Source: Bog-473 sp963719485
Lineage (GTDB): Bacteria > Actinomycetota > Acidimicrobiia > Acidimicrobiales > RAAP-2
Length of the DNA stretch: 64,000 nt
Direction of reading: 5' to 3'
Assembly: GCA_963719485.1 (NCBI GenBank)
Contig: OY970387.1
Span: forward strand, 992,001 to 1,056,000
Shown here: piece by piece, positions 6,917 through 14,411 of the stretch
Layout of the letters: every line of letters begins with the position of its first letter
Position numbering within the stretch: position 1 is the first letter of the stretch
Notes under the pieces: generated by a model
Told to the model about the DNA's origin: nothing
The model's database searches: none
The model's input: the letters and a program-made list of their open reading frames with translations, nothing else
Translations under genes and position numbers: made by a program

Positions 6917-8518
6917 ATGAGCCTGGTCGTCAATGCGCTCGACGCGCCGCTCGCCGGCCGAGCACGCATCCATTGCCTGTCCGACGGGTCGCACCCTCGC
7001 ACACTGGCCGAGATCGGGTCCGACTCTCGTCGGGCGGCTGCCTGGCTCCAAGGAATGGCCGGGCGGAGCGGCACCGTTGCTGCCCTCTTGACCGCGTCGC
7101 ACGACTGTCTCGCCACATTCTTCGGCGCTCTGCGTTCGGGCATGACGCTCGTCTCGTTGCCCCACCCCGCCCGGGGCATGGATGCGGACGAGTACCTGAC
7201 CCAGATCGGCCGCATGTGCGCACTCTCCGGTGCGACCCACCTCGTCTGTGACCCCGGGCTGGTCCCGCTGCTGTCAGCGGCGCCCATCGCCGCGCGGCCC
7301 TTCAGCGGGTGGGCGTCGGCGGCCTCTCCGAGCGCGACCGAAGCATGTGGTGAATTCGTGCAATTCACGTCAGGGAGCACTGGCACACCGAAAGGCATCG
7401 CCCTGTCGCTGGACGCGCTCGATGCCAACTTGGCATCCATGTACGGCTGGCTCGAGCCCAGCGACGGCGCCGTGATCTGCAGCTGGCTGCCGCTGTCCCA
7501 CGACATGGGACTGATCGGACTCGCCCTGTATGCCATCTGCTCCGTGAATCCCCCCTGGTCCACGCCGACCGACCTGGTGCTCCTCTCCCCGGAAGACTTC
7601 CTCACCGACCCGGCCCGCTGGATGCGCGCCTGCACCGACTATCGGGCAACATCGACCACGTCGCCCCCGTTCGCGCTGCGCCTGGCCTCCCGCTCGCTCC
7701 GATCGGCCGGTTCGTTCGACCTCTCGTCGCTTCGCAGCTTCGTGGTCGGGAGCGAGCCGGTCCCGGCGGAGGGACTCCGCGAATTCGAAACCGTCGCCCG
7801 GGAGGTCGGCCTCGCCCCGCACGCCTTGTGCCCGGGCTACGGCATGGCAGAGGCGGCCCTGGCCGTGGCCATCGATCCGACAACCTCGCCCTGGTCGTCG
7901 GCGCGAGTCGATACGGACGCGTTGGCCGCCGGGGAATGGAACGAGGTCACCGGAGGCGGTACGGAACTCGTCTCGTGCGGCCCTCCCGTTCTGAACACCG
8001 AGGTGCGCACGACTGGCGCCACTGCCTTGGGCGAACTCGAGATTCGGAGCCCCTCGTTGCTCGACCGGTACGTCGGGGATGGGACGTCACCGTTGAACGC
8101 CGACGGCTGGCTCCACACCGCCGACCTGGCCTACCTGCGTGACGGCCATGTGTTCATTGCCGGGCGCACCGACGACGTCCTGATGGTGGCCGGCCGCAAC
8201 ATCGACGCCCGGGCTCTCGACGCGCTGGTGGAGGCCCACCCTGCCTGCCGACCCGGCAATGCCGCCTGCGTACCCGACGGCTCAGGGCGCTACGTCGTCG
8301 TCGTCGAACCGCGCTCGACCGCAGCGAGTCAGGACGAACTCCGAGCCGGGGCCCGCGAGATCCGGGGGTCACTGACCCGGCGGTTCGCAGCCGGCCCGTC
8401 GGCGGTGGTCTTCATCGAGCGGGGAACGCTTCCCAAGACCCCCAGTGGCAAGGTGCGCCGCAACCACCTGCACGCGCTCTGGGCCGAGGGGAAGCTGCAC
8501 GAGGTCGCGTCGGGCTGA
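6917..8518 (+). CDS. AMP-binding enzyme, fatty-acyl-AMP ligase-like
   Basis: A 533-residue ANL-superfamily adenylating enzyme. The P-loop motif A3 is FTSGSTGTPKG (150-160). Further family signatures are SWLPLSHDMGLIG (a hallmark of the FAAL branch), GYGMAEAALA (A5), GWLHTADLAYL (A7), IAGRTDDVLMVAGRN (A8) and the C-terminal lysine in LPKTPSGKVRR (A10). It would activate a carboxylic acid, probably a fatty acid, as the acyl-adenylate and load it onto a phosphopantetheine carrier. A stand-alone carrier lies nearby at 11229, with an acetyltransferase-fold gene after it. The substrate and product are unknown. Confidence 0.82.
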   Translation: MSLVVNALDAPLAGRARIHCLSDGSHPRTLAEIGSDSRRAAAWLQGMAGRSGTVAALLTASHDCLATFFGALRSGMTLVSLPHPARGMDADEYLTQIGRMCALSGATHLVCDPGLVPLLSAAPIAARPFSGWASAASPSATEACGEFVQFTSGSTGTPKGIALSLDALDANLASMYGWLEPSDGAVICSWLPLSHDMGLIGLALYAICSVNPPWSTPTDLVLLSPEDFLTDPARWMRACTDYRATSTTSPPFALRLASRSLRSAGSFDLSSLRSFVVGSEPVPAEGLREFETVAREVGLAPHALCPGYGMAEAALAVAIDPTTSPWSSARVDTDALAAGEWNEVTGGGTELVSCGPPVLNTEVRTTGATALGELEIRSPSLLDRYVGDGTSPLNADGWLHTADLAYLRDGHVFIAGRTDDVLMVAGRNIDARALDALVEAHPACRPGNAACVPDGSGRYVVVVEPRSTAASQDELRAGAREIRGSLTRRFAAGPSAVVFIERGTLPKTPSGKVRRNHLHALWAEGKLHEVASG

Positions 8519-8524
8519 GCGGGA

Positions 8525-11023
8525 TCACCCTTCCGCCATGCCGACGACGGGCTGCACCAGGGGCTTGCCTCCCATCGACCCTTCGAACGGGCCCGCGCCG
8601 TAGGCGAAGATGCCGCCGTCGGACGCTGTGAACCAGTAGCCCGGAGCCTCTGTCACCGCGGCCATACCGACGACGGGTTGGTTGAGGGTGATGCTGCCAG
8701 CGGAGCCGTAGAACCCGGCGCTGCCGTAGGCGAAGACGCCGCCGTCCGACGCCACCAGCCAGTACCCCTTGCCGTCCGGGGTGGCTGCCATACCCACCAC
8801 AGGTTTGTTGAGTTGGATGTTGCCGGCCGAACCGAAGAACCCGGCATCGCCGTAGCTGAAGACCCCGCCGTCCGACGCCACCAACCAGTAGCCCTTGCCG
8901 TCGGACGTCGAGGCCATGCCCACGATGGCCTTGTTCAGATGGATGTTGCCCGTCGAACCGAAGAACGCCGCATTGCCGTAGTTGAAGATGCCTCCGTCCG
9001 ATGCGACCTCCCAATAGCCGTTGCCATCCGGTGTCGGCGCCATGCCGACGATGGGCGCGTTCAGCCGCAGGCTCCCGGTGGAACCGTCGAACCCTGCATC
9101 GCCGAAGGAGAAGATGCCGCCGTCCGTGGCGACCTCCCAATACCCCTTGCGGTCCGGCGTCGCGGCCATGCCGACGACGGACGCATTGAGCGAATGACCG
9201 CCCATGGACCCGTAGAACGCGGCCGTGCCGAACGTGAAGATGCCGCCGTCGCTCGCGGCCTCCCAGTAGCCGGTCGAAGCCAGGAACGTGAAGTGGTCAT
9301 TCGACGAGACGGCACTGGTCCCACCGGCAGTGGTGACCCTGACGTCGACCGTTGCCGTCCCGGTCGGGCCCGTTGCCGTGGTGGGTGAGACAGCCGTCAG
9401 TTGGGTGGGGCTGACATAGGTCACGCTGGTGGCCGGCGTCGAACCGAAGGCGACCGACGAAGCGGGGAAGAAACCGGTACCGGTGATCGTCACGGTCGTA
9501 CCACCGGCAGCCGGGCCCGACACGGGTGTCACACCGGTGACGGTCGGCGCCGCCGGGAGGACGTTCTCGAGCAGGCCCTGCTGGTTGGCGCTCGCGTCGT
9601 CGTAGAATCCGCCGGCGGCACAGCTCCCGTCGGGTGCACACGAGACGCCCTCCAACATGGAGGATGCGGTCGAGCCCGTTTGGGCATCGGAGGGAACCGG
9701 CGCGGCGAGGGCGCTCCACGTTCCCGCCTCTTGCGTGTCGACCAGACCGATGTCGTTCGATCCGGAGGCCGGCGCATAGTCCCCGACCGTCACGCAGGCG
9801 CCCGATGCGAGACACGAGACCGAGATCAGTTCCGAGGTGCCGGACGGAGCGGCGTCGGCCGGCACGGGGGCACGGGCCGCCGCGGGCGTGCCCTTCTCCA
9901 CCGTGTCGATCAAGCCGACGTCGACACCGCCTGCGGTCTCGTAGAAGCCGACCGCGGCGCAACTGTCACCTGCACTGCAGGCGATCGAGTTCACAGCGGC
10001 ACTCTGGTCGGTGCCCGAGCCGGCGTCGGACGGCTCGGGCGTCTCGGTGGCGGTCCAGGTCCCGCCGGAGAGGTGTTCGAGCACGCCGTGCTCTGCGCTC
10101 CCCGCGTCCTCGTAGCTGCCACCCGCCTCGCAGGTGGTCCCAACGCAATCGAGGGCGTTCAACTCGACCGAGTTGACCGCGTTCGCAGGGAGCGGGGCTG
10201 CCTCCGCAGTCCACGTGCCCCCGGAGTCGGTGAGAAGCAGCCCCTCCTGGTCGCTCGAGGCGTTCTCGTAGGTCCCGACGGCCACGCAGGACTGCTCGGA
10301 GGGGCACGACACCTCGCCCAGCGTGGTGTCGGGCGAGCTCGCCACGTCCGACGGCTCCGGTGCGGCGGCCGCGCTCCACGTTCCGTCGGTCAACGTATCG
10401 ATGAGGCCGACGGTGCCACTCCCGTTCTTGTACTGGCCGACCGCGACGCAGCTGCCGTCGCTCTGGCACGACACCGACTTCAGCCAATCCAGAACGTCGC
10501 CGCTGGTTGCGTCCCCGGGCAGGAGCCCCTCGACCGTGGTCCACGCCCCGTCGGAGAGCTGGTCGATCACCGGCACGCGGTCGGATCCGGACTTGAAGCT
10601 CCCGACGGCGACGCAGGCCCCCACGTCCCAACAGGTCACGTCGTCGAACTTGGCGTCGGGGCCCGGGGTCGGAGCCTCGGTGGCGCTCCAGGATCCGTCG
10701 GCATACGTCTCGAACATGTTCTCCGTGCCGGCGCTGGAGCTGTCATAGCTCCCGAGACCGACGCAGTACGAGCCGGTCAGGCAGGTCAGGTCGTCGACGA
10801 CCGCACTGGGGTTGGCGGCCGGTGCATCGGGTGCGGTCGGGAGGGGCGCAGTCTGCGCGCCCCACGGCGGGCCCGTCGGCGTCGCCGAGGCGGGACCGGA
10901 CCCGACCAGCCCCGTTACCGCGCCTGTCCCCACGGCCAGCACACCATCGAGCGCGACGAGCGCCGAACGCCGTAACCGCGTCGAGCCCCCGCCCCTGACT
11001 TCCGGATCGCTTGGCCTGGACAT
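8525..11023 (-). CDS. Large secreted repeat protein: Cys-pair repeats, IPT/TIG domain, GYW-DGGIF repeats
   Basis: An 832-residue exported protein. The start at 11023 follows GGAAGAAG. Residues 17-47 (RLRRSALVALDGVLAVGT...) form a signal peptide. Residues 78-488 hold eight units of about 55 residues, each with a Cys pair six residues apart and a VAVGxY core (C81/C87 through C462/C468). Residues 492-580 are an IPT/TIG immunoglobulin-like domain (VTGVTPVSGPAAGGTTVTITGTGF). Residues 585-832 are six 42-residue repeats GYWxxxSDGGIFxxGxAxFxGSxG. Both repeat sets probably form beta propellers or similar surface scaffolds (inference). As I recall, the latter repeat is abundant in Acidimicrobiia. It ends 6 bases from the convergent acyl-AMP ligase gene. 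Confidence 0.8.
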   Translation of the reverse strand: MSRPSDPEVRGGGSTRLRRSALVALDGVLAVGTGAVTGLVGSGPASATPTGPPWGAQTAPLPTAPDAPAANPSAVVDDLTCLTGSYCVGLGSYDSSSAGTENMFETYADGSWSATEAPTPGPDAKFDDVTCWDVGACVAVGSFKSGSDRVPVIDQLSDGAWTTVEGLLPGDATSGDVLDWLKSVSCQSDGSCVAVGQYKNGSGTVGLIDTLTDGTWSAAAAPEPSDVASSPDTTLGEVSCPSEQSCVAVGTYENASSDQEGLLLTDSGGTWTAEAAPLPANAVNSVELNALDCVGTTCEAGGSYEDAGSAEHGVLEHLSGGTWTATETPEPSDAGSGTDQSAAVNSIACSAGDSCAAVGFYETAGGVDVGLIDTVEKGTPAAARAPVPADAAPSGTSELISVSCLASGACVTVGDYAPASGSNDIGLVDTQEAGTWSALAAPVPSDAQTGSTASSMLEGVSCAPDGSCAAGGFYDDASANQQGLLENVLPAAPTVTGVTPVSGPAAGGTTVTITGTGFFPASSVAFGSTPATSVTYVSPTQLTAVSPTTATGPTGTATVDVRVTTAGGTSAVSSNDHFTFLASTGYWEAASDGGIFTFGTAAFYGSMGGHSLNASVVGMAATPDRKGYWEVATDGGIFSFGDAGFDGSTGSLRLNAPIVGMAPTPDGNGYWEVASDGGIFNYGNAAFFGSTGNIHLNKAIVGMASTSDGKGYWLVASDGGVFSYGDAGFFGSAGNIQLNKPVVGMAATPDGKGYWLVASDGGVFAYGSAGFYGSAGSITLNQPVVGMAAVTEAPGYWFTASDGGIFAYGAGPFEGSMGGKPLVQPVVGMAEG
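8528..9271 (-). repeat. Six tandem 126-base coding repeats
   Basis: The 3' end of the secreted-protein gene is a six-fold repetition of a 126-base unit encoding GYW(E/L/F)VASDGG(I/V)F(S/A/N)YG.AGF.GS.G and a linker N.P(V/I)VGMA.TPDGK. The units are diverged by point changes but keep exact length, so they expanded by in-frame duplication under selection on the protein. Confidence 0.85.
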
Positions 11024-11228
11024 GAAATCTTCTTCCGCCTTCCACCGCCCGTCATCGGAGCATCTGTGGCCACACCCGATGACGGAGGGATCGTCGAATC
11101 CCGCTGTTGCCTTGCACGCGTACCCTCGGCGGGCGAGACAAAAACCCAGGGGCCTCGCCGGATGCGGCCCTGATACTGTCGATTGCACCCGGGGTATCGA
11201 TCGACCGGGACGCGGAGCACGGGGAGTT

Positions 11229-11522
11229 ATGTCGAACGGGAACACGCGCACGGACGTCATGTCACTCGACGAATTCAAGCGATGGTTCGTCACGGAAATC
11301 GCATGGAGTCCTTCCGAGATCTCCGAGGAGAACGACCTCGTCGAGGACCTCGGCATGGACTCGGTGGGCGCAGTCGACCTGATGGCAGCCATTGAGGATG
11401 CCGTCGGCGGCGACGTGATCATGCCCATTGAGCTCCTGCTCCAGATCACGACGGTGCGCGACGCATACCTCCAGTACTGCGCGCTGGCGCACCTCCCCTA
11501 CGAGAGCGACGTGATCCGGTGA
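11229..11522 (+). CDS. Acyl carrier protein
   Basis: A 97-residue carrier protein. The phosphopantetheine attachment serine is S45 in EDLGMDSVGAVDLM; the usual DSL is DSV here. The sequence is acidic with the expected four-helix pattern (FKRWFVTEIAW, DLMAAIEDAVG, TTVRDAYLQY). GGGGAG precedes the ATG at 11229. Its stop overlaps the GTG of the following acetyltransferase by four bases. With the FAAL-like enzyme at 6917 it could form an acyl-activation and loading pair. It is divergent from the secreted repeat protein across 205 bases. Confidence 0.85.
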   Translation: MSNGNTRTDVMSLDEFKRWFVTEIAWSPSEISEENDLVEDLGMDSVGAVDLMAAIEDAVGGDVIMPIELLLQITTVRDAYLQYCALAHLPYESDVIR

Positions 11523-12145
11523 GCGGCCCGCTCACCGGAAATGACGAGGTCCGCTTGTCCCCGAGCCTGCAGACGCGACGGCTGCACCTCAGGATGCTCA
11601 CGAACGAGGACCATGCGCCGCTCTACCGGCTCTCGAGCGATCCCGATGTCACCTTCCAATGGCGCTTCAGGGGCACGACACCCAGTTACGACGACTTCCT
11701 CAAGCAGCTGTATCCCGGCGTGCTGTGCCAGTTCGTGGTCAGCCCCCACGGCTCCCAGGAGGTGCTGGGCCTCGTCGTGGCGTACAACGCCGACTTCCGT
11801 CATCGCTTCTGCCACGCGGCGGTCGTGATGCACCCCCGCCTGCACCGCCGCGGTCTGGGCATCGAGGCCTTCATGGGCCTGGCTCGCTACGTCTACTACG
11901 GTTGGGATTTCCGCATGATCATCATGGAGACGGTCGGCATCGCCTACCAGCACTTCGCCTCCGGTGAGGAGGCCGGCTACTTCACCGTCGAGGGCCGGAT
12001 CCGCGACCAGTTCTATTACGGGGGCCAGTACTGGGACGGTATCTCGGTCACCCACCGCCGCGACCAGTTCGAAAAAGTCATGCAGGGACCGGTGGGTCAG
12101 CTGCTGGCGCCGGGCCGCCGCGTCAAGGTTCCTCCCCCGAAGTAG
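11519..12145 (+). CDS. GNAT-fold acyltransferase
   Basis: A 208-residue protein from GTG 11519, overlapping the carrier-protein stop (GTGA). The N-terminal part reads LQTRRLHLRMLTNEDHAPLYRLSSDP, a RimJ/RimL-like opening. The acyl-CoA binding loop is RLHRRGLGIEAFM. The C-terminal half (GYFTVEGRIRDQFYYGGQYWDGISV) follows the pattern of N-acetyltransferases acting on small molecules or termini. Coupling to an acyl carrier protein hints that it takes its acyl group from the carrier rather than from acetyl-CoA (inference). Confidence 0.75.
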   Translation: MSGPLTGNDEVRLSPSLQTRRLHLRMLTNEDHAPLYRLSSDPDVTFQWRFRGTTPSYDDFLKQLYPGVLCQFVVSPHGSQEVLGLVVAYNADFRHRFCHAAVVMHPRLHRRGLGIEAFMGLARYVYYGWDFRMIIMETVGIAYQHFASGEEAGYFTVEGRIRDQFYYGGQYWDGISVTHRRDQFEKVMQGPVGQLLAPGRRVKVPPPK

Positions 12146-12182
12146 CTGCGCCAGGTCCTGAGCAGCCGGTCTGGACCCAACC

Positions 12183-12188
12183 TACGAT
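12183..12188 (+). promoter_or_regulatory. -10 box of the 12196 gene
   Basis: TACGAT ends seven bases before the ATG at 12196. This favours 12196 over the in-frame ATG at 12187, which would lie inside the -10 box. No ribosome site is visible. Confidence 0.45.
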
Positions 12189-12195
12189 GCAGCGG

Positions 12196-13302
12196 ATGGA
12201 CCCGTCGGTGCAGGACATCGCTGGGATGGCGGATCCCGTGCTGCGCAATCTGTGGATCACGCAGCGCTACCACGAGTTCGCCGTTGCGCTGCGTGACGCA
12301 GGCCATGGGGAGGATGCGACCTGGTGCGCGTTCGCGGTGTGGGCGTCGAAGACGGCCGGCGCCACCATCCGCGGCGAGGTCCTGCCGGCAAGGGCCAAGC
12401 AACTCCTGGTCGACAACGAGGCCACGGAGGCCGCCCTGCACCGGTTCAACCACGGCCTGGCGGAGCGGGCCGTGCAGCACCTCACCCATGATCACCTCGG
12501 GCAGGTCGTCGAGGGTGTGACGGGCGACGTGTCCAAGCAGATCGCCATGGGCAACGTGCTGGTCTTCGCCGAGCTTGCCCCCATCTTCACGGCAATGATC
12601 CAAGCCCTCGGGTCGAAGCCGGCGACCGCGCAGGAACTGGCCGACGAGGTTGCGCCTGCCCTGAGCTCGGTCGGGACCGGTGCCGACGCAGCCGCGGTGA
12701 CGACCGCGTTCGACAGCTACGGGCGCGCCTTGTTCGGGTCGGCTGATCGCAGCACCCTCATCCTCCAGGCCAACGTCCTTGCTGTGGCCCACGAGCAGCG
12801 ACGCCTGCAACCGGCCATCTCGGGTGCGCTCAACGCTGCGATCAGCGACACCCTCAAGAGGATGATCGAAGACGACATCGTGAGCCATCTTCCCTTCGCC
12901 GCAGCCCGCCAGGCGCTCGATGCCCTGACGGACGAGCTTTGCGGAGTGCTCGATGAGGCCTGGGACACCGCGCTCACCGAGGCGATCATGCAGCTCGTGA
13001 CCGCAAGCGAGACATTCGATCTCCGCCGGGACGTACCTCCCCTGCCGGCGGGAATGTTCCCGCCAGGGCTCCGCGAGCTGCACGGGACGGCCGCCGAGGG
13101 CGCGATCACGCAGTGGGACAAGACCTCCGGAACAGGGTCGCCGACCGGTGCCCGTGACTGGGCCGACCTCGACGACCGGATGAACTTCATCGTGAACCTG
13201 TTCCGCTCTCGCCAGAACGACGCAACGCTGTTCGACCCTCCGTTCTCGGCCACGCAGCTGGACGATCTGGCGAAGGGTCAGCGACCCCCGGGGCCCTTGT
13301 AG
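12196..13302 (+). CDS. Uncharacterised helical protein
   Basis: A 368-residue, mostly alpha-helical soluble protein (MDPSVQDIAGMADPVLRNLWITQRYHE...). The segment WCAFAVWASKTAGATIRGEVLP near residue 45 and the C-terminal FDPPFSATQLDDLAKG stand out, but no catalytic motif is evident and I do not recognise a named family. Its 3' end overlaps the convergent MpaB-type gene by 25 bases. The two often looking functionally paired is only a positional inference. No signal peptide or membrane segment is seen. Confidence 0.6.
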   Translation: MDPSVQDIAGMADPVLRNLWITQRYHEFAVALRDAGHGEDATWCAFAVWASKTAGATIRGEVLPARAKQLLVDNEATEAALHRFNHGLAERAVQHLTHDHLGQVVEGVTGDVSKQIAMGNVLVFAELAPIFTAMIQALGSKPATAQELADEVAPALSSVGTGADAAAVTTAFDSYGRALFGSADRSTLILQANVLAVAHEQRRLQPAISGALNAAISDTLKRMIEDDIVSHLPFAAARQALDALTDELCGVLDEAWDTALTEAIMQLVTASETFDLRRDVPPLPAGMFPPGLRELHGTAAEGAITQWDKTSGTGSPTGARDWADLDDRMNFIVNLFRSRQNDATLFDPPFSATQLDDLAKGQRPPGPL

Positions 13303-14411
13303 GGCGGGATGTTCCAGCGGGCCGCCAACGACGTTGGGACCTGGAACGGTGGTCGGTCTCCGTAGCGCTCCGCCTTGACGGCCAGCGACAGCATTCCGAA
13401 TCCGATCCTCTCCGAGACGCTCTGGAGCAGGCGACGATGCAGCTCCTCGAGGGACACGCGTCGGCTCAGGTCGGCGAGGGGACCGAAGAGGTTCTTTGTC
13501 CAGTCCGCTTGCGGGACACTCAGGAGGTCAGCCGTGGCGTCGCCCACGTAGTACCGGACCGTCGCCGCGGGCAGGCCGCGCAGCCCGGGCGGTGCGAGGC
13601 GGGTCCCCTGTTCCAGCAACGCGGCCATCAGGTCCCGTCCCGACTCGCTCGGGCCGAACTGCCTCTGCCGGACGATCGGCATCAGGACGGACGTTTGTGA
13701 GCGGGTCAACGGGAGCAGGTCGTCGCGGATCCCGAGGTAGTGACCGATGAGCGACCACGTGTGGAGGTAGGCATTTGCATCCTCCTCCGTGTAGACGATG
13801 CCAGTCCGGTCGAACACCTCGAACACGATCTCGGTGAAGGTCAGGAGCGTCTCGAGCAGATCCTCCTGGTTGATCGGCGTACCCCAGGCTGGGTCCCACT
13901 CCGCCCGTGGGTCGTTCTGAATCAGCCACCGCACTGCGGCGTGCATGAGGCGGACGTGCCGAACGTCCGAGTATCCCCGACCACCGGATTCCAGGCCACC
14001 GGCCTCCATGACGTCGAGGTGGAATTGTGCGGTCTCGTTCAGTCGGCGCTTCGCGTCGGTCTCGAGCCGTGCCGTCAGGCCCAGAACTTGCACACCACGC
14101 CAGCAGGCGTAGGCCGAGGGCAGCGCCGCAGCATAGAGCGCGGTGAACACGTGGGAGCCCCAGTGGGCGAAACACTCCTGTCCGGCCGCGACGAGCTTGG
14201 GATCGACCCACGGGGGCGGATCCGGTTTCTCGTCCAGAAAGGCCGTCAGATCGGGGTCGGCCGTCTCGTGCTGTCGGACCACCAGCGACCGGAAGGCCGA
14301 CGTTGCGTCCTTGGTGCCCGAGAACAGCCCGGCGATGACCTGGTCCGCATCCGGGTCCGCCTGGGTCCGCAGACTGTCGAGAAAGGCGTCGTCCCACGGC
14401 GTCATGCTCAT
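13278..14411 (-). CDS. Oxygenase MpaB family protein (DUF2236)
   Basis: A 377-residue protein with the ER-bound oxygenase MpaB/latex-clearing-protein-type fold: AHWGSHVFTALYAAALPSAYACWRG, LETDAKRRLNETAQFHLDVM, the RHVRLMHAAVRWLIQ helix with the conserved R/H, and the NQEDLLETLLTFTEIVFEVFDRTGI block. These proteins are thought to bind haem through conserved His and to oxidise hydrophobic substrates. The start ATG (14411) overlaps the stop of the upstream cyclase-AAA gene (ATGA), so the two are co-translated. Confidence 0.72.
   Translation of the reverse strand: MSMTPWDDAFLDSLRTQADPDADQVIAGLFSGTKDATSAFRSLVVRQHETADPDLTAFLDEKPDPPPWVDPKLVAAGQECFAHWGSHVFTALYAAALPSAYACWRGVQVLGLTARLETDAKRRLNETAQFHLDVMEAGGLESGGRGYSDVRHVRLMHAAVRWLIQNDPRAEWDPAWGTPINQEDLLETLLTFTEIVFEVFDRTGIVYTEEDANAYLHTWSLIGHYLGIRDDLLPLTRSQTSVLMPIVRQRQFGPSESGRDLMAALLEQGTRLAPPGLRGLPAATVRYYVGDATADLLSVPQADWTKNLFGPLADLSRRVSLEELHRRLLQSVSERIGFGMLSLAVKAERYGDRPPFQVPTSLAARWNIPPYKGPGGR

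Noticed and set aside
9401..10975. Long open frame (524 codons) on the plus strand
   Set aside because: It is antisense to the secreted repeat gene. Its translation is Arg/Gly-rich with no domain, the usual by-product of high-GC coding DNA.
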